Of a stretch of 64,000 nt of DNA, positions 1-12,443 are shown piece by piece. Both the position numbers and the translations under genes were made by a program. This DNA comes from Oxytricha trifallax. Lineage: Eukaryota; Ciliophora; Spirotrichea; Sporadotrichida; Oxytrichidae. The notes beneath the pieces were generated by a model. The model was not told where the DNA came from. It made no database searches and saw only the letters and a program-made list of their open reading frames with translations. The DNA lies in NCBI GenBank assembly GCA_000711775.1, contig ARYC01001459.1:1-64000 (forward strand). Direction: 5' to 3'. Position 1 is the stretch's first letter, and every line of letters begins with the position of its first letter.

Positions 1-1236
1 TATTAATGATATTCCTATACAAACTGAAGAAATAGAAGTATACTTTTGTGAGCTGTGTGAGAGAGATTTCGCTCATAAACCAAGCTGGTATAGACATATG
101 AAGGAGCATAGAGAAGCCAAGCCTACTGTATACTTATAGCACGACAAAATCGATGGGAAGTATGATTGCTTTGAGTGCCATAAGTAGTACTCTCATACAA
201 GAGACTTGAAGAAACATCTTTTAAAAGCTCACAAAGAAGACATAGAAATTGAAAAGCATGAAGTTGAGTTGAAGCTTCTCAACAAAATAAAATCGAGGGA
301 ATATTCTAAAGCGGTAGTGCCTGAATAAGCTAGTGAGTTAGAGTACGTAAAGAAGGCACGTAACCAACTAACCTCTGAAATCATAAAAATCATGATCAAA
401 ATTCAATATAAGAAAATACCAGTTCTTGCGTAGATAGATTTAGATACTTCTCTTTAAAGTTATCTTATTCTAGAGGACTCCTTTGATAAGAAAGTTATCA
501 ATGATCATCAATACGCATACAAGGTGTATCCCTTCAACTATCTCTTTAGTGATGATAAATATTGATAGAGTTTACAAATGAGTATCAAGTACTCACTCAA
601 GCAAAGTTTAAAGAGTGTAGTTACTTAAGCAAGCTAGATGCTGTTTCCTTGCCAAGGATCATGTTGCTTTCAGACTACCACTCTATGAAATGACTCTAAG
701 AGATTTCATAACAGATCAAAGGAATCATAAGTAACTTGGATAAATAGCAAACTCAGACCATACAAGGCATTAAAGAGCTTCACAAGTTAGGGTTTGTTCA
801 CAGAGATTTAAAGCCAGAAAATATTATGATAAACTTTTCTCCACTAAGAGTAGCAATAATCGATTTCAACAGAGCCTAAAGAGTGGAAGTCTCAAGGCTT
901 GGAACTGTAATGGGAACTCAAGGCTTTTATCCAGAAAGAGAAGACTGGAGAGATGGTGACTTTTAGTGGGATGTGTGGGCTTTAGCAGCAATAATAATAG
1001 AGTGCGATATGCCTCGCAACGATTACTACTCTACAAGGTGCGAGAAAGATGCTAAGTAAAGAATCAAGTAGTTTATAGACAAAACCAAACTATCTCAATC
1101 AATAAAACATATGGCAGAATCAATAATAATAAAACAAAACTCAAGATTAGACATATCAATAGAGCAGATAGAGTTGTGGTTAAGTAAGATAAACTTCAGA
1201 CCTCTCCCACATGATCCAAAAGTGCATTTTGAGTGA
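1..1236 (+). pseudogene. Degraded TBE transposon zinc-finger/kinase protein, 5' end outside window
   Basis: Read with TAA/TAG as Gln, the first 560 bases encode two C2H2-type fingers: CELCERDF...HKPSWYRHMKEH, then CFECHKQY...DLKKHLLKAH. The last 450 bases encode a protein-kinase half with HRDLKPENIM (about 799-828), a degenerate DFN in place of DFG (IIDFNRA) and DVWALAAII. A zinc finger fused to a kinase is the known layout of the accessory 57-kDa-type protein of Oxytricha TBE elements. The frame is broken: in-frame TGA at 563-565, then at least two more shifts near 690-700 and 760-780 before the kinase tail, which ends at TGA 1234-1236. The telomere-like terminus about 100 bp downstream supports the TBE assignment. 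The transposase and the left terminus are not in the window. It is probably non-functional as it stands, unless the shifts are sequencing errors. Confidence 0.85.
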
Positions 1237-1299
1237 TTAAATTAAATACATTGCCTATAAATTTCAACATTAAAACCTCTTAATAACCCCAACCCCTAA

Positions 1300-1356
1300 C
1301 AAATTCCCTACAAATCAAAGCACTTATAAACCTCATTAAGGGGTTTTGGGGTTTTG
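1300..1356 (+). repeat. TBE-type terminal inverted repeat with telomeric G4T4
   Basis: The segment ends in GGGGTTTTGGGGTTTTG (1340-1356). Inward of it lies AAAGCACTTATAAA, the complement of the ATAAGTGCTTT seen next to the C4A4 tract at 49056. Telomere-like ends of this kind are the hallmark of TBE elements. It marks the right boundary of the transposon remnant. The following gene starts 80-100 bp further on without a start codon, so the TBE may sit in an IES of that gene. Confidence 0.8.
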
Positions 1357-1439
1357 ATTGTGTTATTTTTAATTTTGCTTTGTCCTAATTTAAATAAGGC
1401 AAATTTGCTTTGAAAAATTCTTTTTTTTGTTTGTATGTA

Positions 1440-4208
1440 AACCATATCAACTATTGTACAGAGAGCTCTCTACATTTGCATTTTAGCGCCAGAACATGAA
1501 AAAACTCTCAGTCCAATTCTTAAAAAGTATTTCAAACTTTTCCTGGCAGCTGGGTTCCACAACCCCGGCCCCAAACTCATGAAAGTAGTGAAGAGCTTCT
1601 TCATGTTCTTTGCTAGAACTAAAACTATGTTTATGAATGAGTTGGATTAGGATTAATTATCATCATCGTTTTAACAAGAAGAAAAAGAGATCTCTGGCAA
1701 AGAGAAGGAGAGTGTGATATATCGTAATAATTTATATTTTAAAGTGGGCTAAACGAGGTTATTGATGATATTTCTGATTTAATCTTTATATTAAAATACA
1801 GTTCTTTTAAAGTTTATCACTTTATAATTCTAAACTATGAAATGAAAGATTTTTAAATTTTGATTAAGATTCAGAATCAGAATTAGAGGAAGAGCCAAAA
1901 CAAGTGAAATTACCAAAAAAACAAATCCAAAAATAAAGCAAAAAATCATAGAATTCCTATTCACCAGGATAAATATCAGACACAGAGCTTTTGCGTTTTA
2001 TGCTGTTGAACACCATCTACACCTTCAACCAGACTGAGAAACTCAAAATTTTCGAGGAGAGAATAGCTAAGGGTAAGAAACTATCAAACCAAAACGAAAA
2101 CAGTAGCGATGAAGATATAGGTGGCGGTGACGAAGAAGATTTCTAAGATCTGATTGTTGGATTTGATGATGACGCCCATCTACTGAATTTCATTCTTTAT
2201 CATTGCAAGTGTTAGCTGCCACTTTTATTCAAGCACAAGCCAAAGTTTGACAAAGTCAGTGGTAAACAGATTGATGAAGAGGAAGAGGAGAAATCTTCTC
2301 TATTGGATGATTATGTGAAGAATTCATAAAATGAGGAGGAAAAGAAGAGTTATGAAATAGAGGCAAGTGACGAGTAATATACGTAGGAAATGGTTGATAC
2401 TTGTCTTTTAAGCATACATAAAATTATGAGGTTGTAAACCTATAGAAATTCATAAATTTTAAGAATTAACAAAGCTATTTGTAAAAAATTAATTATTTAA
2501 GTTTACACAATGACATTGAACGCTTAGGGTGAATTTGACTTGCAAAACAGAATGTCTTACTGGCTTGTTATGGCCTTAATTATTGAAAATGAACTCATTA
2601 CTGATTTAATATAAGCACTCTATTTTTTGCCAGATCAAAAGAGCTAAATAACTAGTTATATTCTTAGCGTTTTATTATTAAATTCCTAAAATTTTTGCTG
2701 ATATTGATGAGGAATATATGTCATGGTACGATTAAGAATAACTAAAAATGGCAACCACCTAAAAATCTGATTTAGACCTAAACCTAGATTTTATAGCCGT
2801 CGATGATAAGTAAAAACTTGGAGACCCATTTTTCTTATTCGATGAGGCACTTAAGCTACTATGCAAATATCTCAAGAAATTAATTGTATTCCCTTAAGAT
2901 ATGATCTAAACATTAATAATTCAATATTTAAAATTTGTGTTTTATAATTTTAAAATAAAATAAACTGCTATATATTCCTTAAAAATTTTCAAGCATAAAT
3001 TCTATATTATTTAGTAAGCAAATAATAAAACATTAAAAGTTTAGTTGTTCTACCTCTACTAAACATCTCTGTTTTATATGTACTCTGCGGACACAGCATA
3101 TGAAACCATAATGAAAAGTTTCGGGGAACAGATTTAAATGTGCAAAATGCCGTTTATAATTGACTACACTTCAAAGTTTGAGAGTAATCCTAATCCAATT
3201 TTCGATGACTCCACTCTATAAAATTTTAATGCTAGTTATTCAAATTACCATAAAAAGAATAGCTGTTTTTTTCATTGCAAATTTGTGAGAGAAACGTCAT
3301 TCATCTATAATTTAACTTTATTTTATTGACTGGCTACTTGTTAAAGTATATGAGAGGTTCCATTTGGCACATCAGAGCTCTACATGAGCTTCTAAACTTT
3401 GACAAGACCAAAGCAGATACCAAGTCTTTCATAACCCAAAATCTAACTTCACTGAGTATAATCGGCAAGCGTCTAGTATCTAGTTACTTCCAAAAAGAAA
3501 AACCCTTAAAAGAAAACCCACATATTTTGAAGTAAATTCAAAAAGCACAGGTTGAATTTATAAGTGAGCTCGCTGAAGCACAGGAGGAAGAAGACCTCGT
3601 TGATGATGTGCTGAGCTATGGTATGCAACTGTATTATGTCTGTTGGAAAAGTCAGTTAGTACCTTAAGAAATCATTAAGGAAGTCATTGAGTTCTATGAA
3701 GAGATTTAGGATTACCCTACAACCACAACTAATATCATGTGAATTTATTGATTTCAAATTTGAAATTGTATTTACTTGAAATTTTCTGTGAATTGATCAT
3801 AAACACATCTGAATAATTTATAAGTAAAATTAGTAAGTTTGAAATAACTTGTCCTAACAAGTCATATAAACAGTGTAAGCTAATTTTAAGAAAATAGTCA
3901 ATGATTTGAAGTAAATTCAGAAGAAATACTATAAAATGGAAAGTCACGTGAATAAAAAGAACATAAAGCTATTGCATGATGATGTGCTAAGCGATGACGA
4001 TGATGACGATGTTGAAGACAAAATGAATGATAAGGATAAAGATTAAAACTAGGTTAATAATCAAGATAAAAAAATAAAACATCAGCCAAGTTTATCCTCA
4101 TCATCATCATGTTCATCTATTGGTGAGAATATTTATGAACAGCAGGATGATGATGATGGGAGTCAAAAGAACGATTCTGATGAAGAGGATGATGATAATG
4201 ATGATTGA
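1440..4208 (+). CDS. Unrecognised acidic protein gene, several coding segments, 5' end missing
   Basis: A chain of coding segments in the ciliate code, separated by AT-rich breaks (about 1740-1865, 2440-2500, 2640-2690, 2925-3040, 3290-3320, 3735-3905). The first begins with no ATG (ALYICILAPEHEKTLSP), contains LAAGFHNPGPKLMKVVKSFF and then an acidic stretch with DSESELEEE. Later pieces include LLNTIYTFNQTEKLKIFEER, YMSWYDQEQLKMA, YLLKYMRGSIWHIRALHELL and a final tail rich in Asp/Glu/Ser ending at TGA 4206-4208. Helical segments between acidic linkers suggest a HEAT-like nuclear scaffold such as a cohesin or condensin subunit, but I see no diagnostic motif and do not assign a function. The missing N-terminus may lie to the left of the TBE remnant or in a scrambled segment elsewhere. 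It converges on the next gene. Confidence 0.6.
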
Positions 4209-4374
4209 TGTTTTATGCATTTAATTCCTAAATAATTTTGCTATAATTTTATATTTTCGCTTATTTGTGAAGGAATATTGATTTCCAATCTTAGAAGTAA
4301 TGATAGTAATTGATTTTACTCTATGATACATTAGATATAAGTAAAATAATTACTAATAATCTGCTTGATTGAGT

Positions 4375-5807
4375 GAGCATGTCTTTATCCTGCTTTCTCA
4401 TGATATTTCTGATGCTAGTAGTCATGGAAGTCTTCATATCAGGGTTAGTTATCAATGACTTCTACTTATCCAACATCTCAAGTTGCTATTGTTCTTCTAT
4501 ACTCTCTGGAATTTAGTTTTAGGGGATTAATCTGTGAAGTGTGTTCTATTAAGTATATTGGGAGTTTCTGGCCGAATACAAAGATTGATTTTGAAGTGAG
4601 TTCATAGACCCACTCATCTGTCTGTTTTAAAACAAATAAAAGATTAATTTCATAAACTATAAAGGTCTGTTTCCACGTTGAGTTTGAGACCCAGGTAAGC
4701 CATGATCAGAAGTTGATAGAGCTCCTGCACCCATATTTTACTAAGAAAGTTGTTGCTGTTATTAATGCTATTGAAAGACCTTTTCCTTCACTGTTGCCAT
4801 TTACTACCCAATTTAGAATCTTCTCTATGGTTACTATAATACGAAAGCTTATTAGTTTAATTAACCAAGATACAAATATAAACATAAATTCAGAGAGAAA
4901 TGAAGCAATTAGTGTGTTTTAATTTACAAATTTCTTACACTTGAAATGGAAGAGAGCAAATTATCGTCATTTTACATAGTATTGAGATTTTACTAGGAAT
5001 TCTATTGCTAGTAACTTGACATATTAGTTTGAGACATTCCTCTGCCTGTCCCTCCAATTACTTTATGTTTACTTGTTTTCCTAGCTGATTCCAAACGAGA
5101 TTTTATTGTCTGTCTGGCACTCTAAATTAACACAAAATAATTTAATATCAGGGCTGAAGACAGTTTCATAATTTATAGAGTAAATTTCTTGGAATATCCA
5201 AATAAAGCCTTAAAAAATAAGCTTGCGATACATAATGGTGACTAAACTAAAAAATACACTTACGTCAAGTAGATCATCTAAACCTAGAGATAGTTCTGCA
5301 CTCGGGTCAAACTTTTTATCAGTGCTTACAATCACAAATTCACCTGGCTTTGGGACTATAGTCTCTTTTTGCTTGCCCTAAACACAAATTTAAGTTATAA
5401 TAGTTCAATAATTCATCCTTAATTTGTTCATAAATTAGACAATTAGTATTAGTGTTGTATAAAATCATATGTTATTTATCCTTTAGTTGTTTTAAATATA
5501 CAAAATCTCATGATCAAAATGAATGAAATATATATATGAGTGACTTACAGTAAGAATATTATCCATTTCCTGGAGCTTATCTTATCTATTTTAAAACATT
5601 TCATATTTTCGCTTAGCTATCTCCAAGCGTTCTCCTTTACCACTCTATATTCAAGTAATTTTATAACATGGTACTCAATTTTTTCAAGAAAAGATAATAT
5701 ATTTGTTTGATTAATGCCAAAAAGTTAAATTATTTTTAAGCGAGCATGGTTTATGATTGAATTTAGGTAATAGAAAGGTAATATCTTACAATAGGGCGAT
5801 TATCCAT
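4375..5807 (-). CDS. Unrecognised gene with IESs or introns
   Basis: Read from ATG at 5807: MDNRPIV, a break, SGKGERLEIAKRKYEMFQNR plus QDKLQEMDNIL (about 5640-5545), a break, GKQKETIVPKPGEFVIVS then FDPSAELSLGLDDLLDV (about 5380-5262), then SARQTIKSRLESARKTSKHK and GGTGRGMSQTNMSSYQQQNS (about 5130-4985), QNDDNLLSSISS, and GAGALSTSDHGLPGSQTQRG (about 4735-4680). The last segment (about 4630-4375) is polar and Q-rich, with MLDKQKSLITNPDMKTSMTT. No stop is clear. The short basic helix near the N-terminus and the low-complexity tail are the only visible features, and I do not recognise the family. Several segment edges carry GTAAG, so some gaps may be introns rather than IESs. Confidence 0.55.
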
Positions 5808-5991
5808 TTTCAAATATTTTTAAATTAAATATATTAAAATAATTTCTAATTTTACATTTATTCAATCTTCTCCTTAAATTTGTTGTCATACACTATTTAA
5901 CTTTAATTGTTTTTAAATAAACAGCTTTTTAATATATAAATTATAATTATTTTAATAAATAAAAGAAAATCATATGTGTATTATTCATGAA

Positions 5992-8900
5992 TCATTAAGC
6001 AACAATTATATTTCTATGCTTTTAACTTTAGGTGCCACCTCTCGCTTGTTATGATCTTAAATTTGATTATTAAATATTTGATTTCGCTTGTTATCCACCG
6101 ATTTCTTCATAAATTGACTTCTTTATAACATTTAACCTTTAGTTTTATATGCTGTTTTTATCCAAAAGCCTCTCTTTTACATGTGAATTATTCAAATGTT
6201 ATTACAAGGTCTATTATTTATCATTTTTGTTAATTGAGTTTGAGTCAGGGAATTGGAAATCTTTTTATTGGAGTATAACTCCTTAATGGTTTTTGGTATT
6301 TATTGTTTTCAGATAATGTGTGGAGGGATTATCAGATTGCAATTTGTATCTTATTAAGGAATTTGAGGTTTTAGTCTGTTGAGGGATTTGCAATTAAGTT
6401 TTATATTATTATTGTGAATAATTTAAATTTCTTTAGGGGATCTAAAAAAGAACTATAGTGAGGTAAGATGTTAACGATTCTATAAATCAGTAAAATGACA
6501 AAAAAGTGTGATACATTTAGAATTTTCCAATTTTAAATATAATGATTGAATAATTTACTGCCGAATTATTCAGTTAGCTTATTATGAAATCATTATCTCC
6601 GTATGCTTGGAAAGAATTCTATAAGTTCCCATTATTCTAATTATTCTTACTCTAATACTCACATCTTTCATTAAACTGTTTTATTCTTGTGTTTTAGTTT
6701 AAATATGACTATCTAGTTGTATTATCTTTTGCTTAATTACTCAAAATAGTTTAATTTTAAAGCTTTTTATTCTCAGAAGTGTTGACAGAATTTTAATTTA
6801 AGTTTTGCAATCACAAAGCCAATCCTTTCGTAGGTCTTTTATTTTAACTTTTACTATCTGCAGTTTTTCTTCTTAGTGATGGAGCTAACTTCTATCGAAA
6901 ACTTTCTTCATTAATTATTGGGTTGACTACATTTTCGTAATTATTTTATGATTTCAAGATTTCTTCTTATCTGTATTATGTTGATGACTGAATTTGACTA
7001 CTAAACTTATCTGATTAAATACACTAATTGTTTTAATGCTCCTACCTAGTCTTAGTAGGTTTATTAAGATGTTTGTAAGCTTTCATATAGCTGATTGGAA
7101 ATTTCTAATGTTTATTTCGTTTATTCAGGACATTCGTTTATTCATTATAATTTTTTTAGAAATATTAGTTCTAATTATTATTACTGAGAAAATTAGGCTA
7201 TTTCTAAAAAGATTCTTCTAAGTCTAACTCTTCAACAATATTGTTTTTGTAGGGGGTACTATGAATATCACTTTAAAGTAGATTTAATTGTAAATGAGAC
7301 TATTGCTATTTTTCTTCTCTTGAGCTTCTAAACAACTGCTCACTGTCTTCTTTAATGATTAAAATTAAGCAAAATTTAATCATTTAAAAGAGACAACTTT
7401 GGGTATAAATATTAAAAATAATTATAACAACGAAGGCATATCTAAGTCTTAATTCAAACCCATAGAAGAATTTTGATGTTAAAGAGGCAGTTCTACTAAT
7501 ATATTTGCTGATTTCTCACCGCTTGATCTTAATAAATTTTAATCTTAACTATGCTGTCTCCTTCCATTATTTACAATTTTATTTATTTCATGATCTTGAG
7601 AATACTATGAAGTCTCAAATTTATTGGAGTGGTCTTTGTGATAAGACTCAGTTAAGAAATTTAATACGTTTAAAGGAGACTAGTTTATTTTTCTGTCTTG
7701 AGTTTCATGTTTATTTGAATTACTATAATAAAATTCATAAAAAGAACAATTTATTAATCACACAATCGAGGATTATAAAGTAAAATATAACAAATAGGAA
7801 TAAAAATTTGATCAAATATTGGTACTTTATTAAACTTATAACAAGAAAATTTCATTTAGCGTATAATTTCTCTGATTGATTAAAATTATTATTTGTAATT
7901 ATGAATCAAGACTAGAGTTTTCTAATTAATTTGAAGGTAATCTTATTATATTGTATCTAGTCTTAATGCTATTCTCATATTTTAAATTAAGAATACAAAC
8001 TAACAAACTAATAATAAACTTCATGACTACTCCTAATTATTCTTCTATCTAATGAATTCCTATTTGACTCCTGCAAAACAACTTGTTTACTCATTAAAGC
8101 AGGCGATTATAAATTTCTCTCTTCATTATTGTTTTAGCTTTATTATGGAGAATTTTACTATGATTTCCTCAGAACATTTTATTCTCTCTATATCTTTATT
8201 TTATCTTGCTGTTATTTAAAAAGAGGTGGCAAAGATTTAGTGTTGGGTTTCGGGGAAGTCTTAATTTAGTCATGACTTACGTCTAGGAGTCTTTGCAATT
8301 CAATGTTGTTCTTATGCTGATTGTAATTGTGAGTGAAATCTACAATTTAAATATATACTCTGAAGATATTAGAGGTATATTGAAATAGAAATAGCAGTAA
8401 GAACATATGATATGAAAATTTAATAAAATGCTTGTTTACTAACGGATTATCATAATATCCACTTTCATATAGTTAGTTGGAACTAGAATCTATCTTTTCT
8501 TAGTAGCTTTAATTGAGATGCTAATTGATGCTATATCTTGTATTTTGATGTGATTTACTCAATAAACTTTATTCATTATCATTGTTTTATTGGTAAAAGC
8601 TATTTAAGTAGTGATTTATAGAAGAGCCATTGTTCAAATGGAAATCGTTTATATTAGGATTTGTTTCTTACATGAGTTTAGTCACCTGCTTTTATTTCAT
8701 TTGATCATCAGTTTATATATGAATTTTTTAAGGAGTTTAATTTTTACTCTTAAACTAATTGGAAAGTCTTTTATTCATAAAAGTTGAAGTATTCTAAGGA
8801 TTTTCTTCAATTTAAAGTTCATTTATTTTCTCAGTAAATGGATCAATTAAATTTTGAAGATCAGATTAGATGTTTTATGTATTTTTGATTTATTTTTTAT

Positions 8901-10217
8901 TCTGGCTATCTTAACTTAACCTCGAAGACTTGATTATTGTAGAAATACATTCGAAATTAATTTTAACTAAAATAAATATTAATAAAATTCTTGGTAGTTA
9001 ATGTAGGCCAATGTGCTGATTAGATAGAGTATTAAAAATTAGCAGGACTTTATTATTGGCGGTACTATTTTATCGCATCCCTAGAGCGAGATAACTTCAC
9101 TTTAATGTCAGGGCAGAATTTAATGAATTTATAGGCGTTTAATTAAATTCAAGTTATCTCGCTCTAGGGATGCGATAAAATAGTACCGCCAATAATAAAG
9201 TCCTGCTAATTTTTAATACTCTATCTAATCAGCACATTGGCCTACATTAACTACCAAGAATTTTATTAATATTTATTTTAGTTAAAATTAATTTTCCAAA
9301 TTCAAATGTATTTCTACAATATTAAAGGACTCTATAACATCTGCGGTGTGTTATATCCATGAGTATGCCACATCAATTTTTCTTATTAAAATTGATCAAT
9401 TAACTTATCAGTTGTAATAATCCTGGAGTTTTATTTAATGTTTGAATTTTATTCACAACCTGGGTTGCTATGTAGGCTTGAGAAATACTCTTGATCTTTT
9501 ATCCCACTAATTTTAATAATTAATTATTGACTTTAATTTTTATTATGAGATTTTTTTAGCTATTGTTTCATCCGTTATTCGTTTATAATTCTCAAATTAT
9601 CAATGTGCCTTGATATTAGAGTATATAATTAAAATCCATCGCTTTTATTCTCTCTAAATAATTAACATTTTAATATTATTTTAATCTCTATTGATATTCC
9701 TTATCTATACTTATCTCTATTTTACTCTCTTTCATCACAAAATGAGCTAAATTTCCTCTTTCCAGAAGTATAATTACTATTTTATATTAATTTTTCAACG
9801 TTTTATTAATCATTAGCATCATACTAGTTATTTTAGTCTACATCCTGATTCTTATTAAAACTTTTACTGACCTGTGATTTTGCTTGATTATTATTAAAAA
9901 CAAATGTCTCAATGCATGCTTTTTTATTTCGAAGCACTCCATCTGTTAGTATGTTGTGCACATTCAATTATATTTTAAAATAATTTATTACTATGGTAAT
10001 AATAATTGTAGTAAATTCATCATAAATTCGTAAGAATATTTGACTTATTATAGAATATAAAATATAAAGATATCATATTATTGGCAACAAGATCACTTAC
10101 ATCCTAAGAATTATTTTCTATTTTTATCTCATTCCCATTATTTGACTTAAAATCTGTTTTGATATGGAAAGATTAGCTCATTTCTTTGTTTTCTCTGTGA
10201 AATGACTTATTTATCAT
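5992..10217 (-). CDS. Long Q/N/S-rich protein gene, interrupted by IESs including a foldback element
   Basis: Start ATG at 10217 (MINKSFHRENKEMSQSF), with a GTAAGT donor near 10100. Coding then continues almost without TGA to 5992-5994. Segments include ETFVFNNNQAKSQVSKSF (about 9920), HSNPGCEQNSNIKQNS (about 9440), MWHTHGYNTPQM (about 9373), KSSRLSQDSQNKKQ just inside the foldback boundary, YHKDHSNKFETSQYSQ (about 7600) and the tail QQARGGTQSQKHRN. No folded domain is visible; the protein is predicted to be disordered and more than 1,000 residues long. The 8937-9319 element sits between two in-frame segments, and joining across it with one TA kept leaves the frame open. An in-frame TGA lies at 6811-6813, inside a CAATC..CAATC repeat 12 bp apart. 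A frame change near 7988-8000 is bridged by a 13-bp TAA repeat. Frame around 9600-9750 is not settled. Confidence 0.6.
8937..9319. mobile_element. Foldback (palindromic) TA-flanked element, family 1, copy 1
   Basis: The whole 383 bp is an inverted repeat starting TTGTAGAAATACATTCG and ending in its complement, flanked on both sides by TA (8935-8936 and 9320-9321). The stem carries TTATTATTGGCGGTACTATT and CGCATCCCTAGAGCGAGAT, with a short loop near 9115-9145. It lies inside the coding region of the long Q-rich gene, and excision leaving one TA keeps the frame. It carries no ORF and looks like a non-autonomous, Tc1/mariner-like MITE now acting as an IES. Confidence 0.85.
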
Positions 10218-10741
10218 ATTTTTACCTTTTTATATTATAATTATATTTTATATTGTCCTTCACATAAATTCTATAATTTTATATTTTATTATAATAATTA
10301 TAATCGATATATTTATGATAAGTATAACATAATGCAGTATAGTTGTAAGAAATGATTAGGTAAAATAATACGTCATAATCTCTCTAATCCTAACTATAGT
10401 TATATTTAAAATTATTATAATTATTCAAGCATAAATATTTTTAAATGATATTATTATTATTTGGCAATAATTAAAAGATTGAGGCTTATCTTTTAATTAT
10501 AATTCCTATTATCCTTGGTTGAGTTATCATTAAATAATTTACAAAAAATATATAATAATTGAATTATAATTAATTAATATAATTATAATCATTCTTAAAT
10601 CATCATTATCATTTTTCATATAGTAATAAAATATATATAAACTTATTATCAAAATATTATTCCCAAAATATTCTTATTCCTATTTTTATATTCATATTAT
10701 TTAAATAATTATATTAAGATGATTTTTGAGAATATTGATCT

Positions 10742-12443
10742 ATGATGCGTGCCCAAAGAAATCCCAATCTAGAAAACACAATCGACTCCTAACAACTGCA
10801 TACCATGAACAATGAGGAGCAGGATACTTATTCTGGGGTACTGGGAAAGAGGCTTAGAAACGAGACCAGCGCTGACGAGTTGCGTGCTGAGCTCGATGGC
10901 TCCAACGAAAACACTGACGAAGCCGGTCTCGACTCCAGTGAACGCAGAGAGAGAAGGTAAATATTATAAATATATAAATATGCATATTTACGATACCCAC
11001 ACTCCCATTTGAATTCTTACTTAACCAACTAATCCCAAAATTTTAAATATTTATAAAAGTTACCAAGTTGTAATTAAGGGGTTTTGGGGTAATTAATTTA
11101 AGGTTATTAAGATATAAATACATAGTGAATGTAGACTTCAGCAAAACAGAAAGTCAGCTAAGAAGTGCCGTCTAAAGAAAAAGGATGAATTCAACTGCAT
11201 GAAAAATGACGTAATGGCGCTTCAGGAAGAAAACAAATAACTCAAAGATAAGGTAAGCTAAGGTTTAAACATATATATTTATAAAAAATAATTAAAAATT
11301 TATAGTCTTTATTTCTAATTAAATAAGTGAGTTTAATATAATGATATATTTTATTGTTAAGGTTTTTCATTTGGAAAATAATATTTGTTTTTCTCTTTAT
11401 TTAGTACCTTACATTTAAATTTAGATTAATGAAATAACGATAATGCTTTACCAAAAGATGGAAGAGAACACTAGTCTCTCTCGCAAACTTGAGACTGCTT
11501 AAACCCAACAAGTAATTTATAAATTAATGATACAATTTTTTTTATAATTATATATAGATATTCTTCAAGGAGTATCAATTTTAGATTTATTTTTAACTTT
11601 ATTTTCTTTAATTTTACAGGTAAATATAAATAATAATTTATGAATGTTCATGACTTAAATGATGAGCTAATCAGCAGGTCAGGCTGTCGCAGTGTAATAG
11701 CAGCATTAATCTGCCGCCTAACTTCAAAACAATATGAATCTTGCGATGCCTGTCCCCCAATCCCAACAATCTAACCCTGCAATTCAAAGTTTGTACTAGA
11801 ACATCTTAAATCAATCGGGATCTGGTGTTAGCTAGGGTAACGCCCAGAGTGTGATGCAAAATTTAAATTTGCAAAATACCCTGATGTAATTGTTAAATCA
11901 AACAAACACCGCTTAGCAAATCCCAACCCAAAATACCGCTTATTCTGAGTCTACTAAGTCATCAATCCATATACACATTTTAATCATAAATTTGTTCTTT
12001 AATATGATCTTAATAAATGTAAATTCTTTATACAGCTATTTCTGTGAATGTCGTCATCATCAAATAGAGACCAGAATTCTAGTATTAGTGGCTCCCCAAA
12101 AAGTCAACTTTTAAATTCTCTGAATATCCAAAAGAATGGCTTAAATTTGGGTATGCCCCAGAAAGCCCTTGGCGGTTATATGCTCCCACCTGCTGTAGAA
12201 GAAGACATTTTTTATCATAAATACATTGAGTTGAGTTATGCAGTATTTTACTCTCTAAAAAACCATCACTTTTAATGTAATAACATCTGTAAATTTAATT
12301 TGATATAAGACAGTTCCAGAGTGAACTTGTTGGCCCTTCTGAAACAGCTGAGTCAGAGAAAATCAAGCGAGGAAACTACAAACTAACTATCTCTTTTGAA
12401 CAGTCTTGTCGCCAAACAACAAGAAAGAAAGATATCCATGTGA
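10742..12443 (+). CDS. bZIP transcription factor
   Basis: Exon 1 (10742-10956) starts MMRAQRNPNLENTIDSQQLH and ends in a basic run. A GT..AG intron (10957-11134) joins it to RLQQNRKSAKKCRLKKKDEF followed by NCMKNDVMALQEENKQLKDK, a classic bZIP basic region (N-x7-R pattern, NRKSAKKCR) running into a leucine-zipper heptad. Further exons continue at about 11425-11510 (INEITIMLYQKMEENTSLSR), 11655-11955 (Q-rich, AMPVPQSQQSNPAIQS), 12048-12230 (SSNRDQNSSISGSPKSQ) and 12310-12443 (NLLALLKQLSQRKSSEE), ending at TGA 12441-12443. It should bind DNA as a dimer in the nucleus; the Gln-rich middle is a likely activation region. Exon/IES edges after the zipper are approximate. Confidence 0.85.
10957..11134 (+). 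other. bZIP intron containing a telomere-like GGGGTTTTGGGG tract
   Basis: Boundaries are GTAAAT and GTAG, and splicing them gives an unbroken basic region. GGGGTTTTGGGG lies at 11078-11089, preceded by TTAA as in the TBE termini. The AT-rich interval may be an intron that received, or contains, a decayed TBE end. Confidence 0.6.

Noticed and set aside
7036..7783. Plus-strand frames within 7.0-7.8 kb
   Set aside because: The minus strand carries a continuous Q/N-rich frame here in the ciliate code; the plus frames are shadows.
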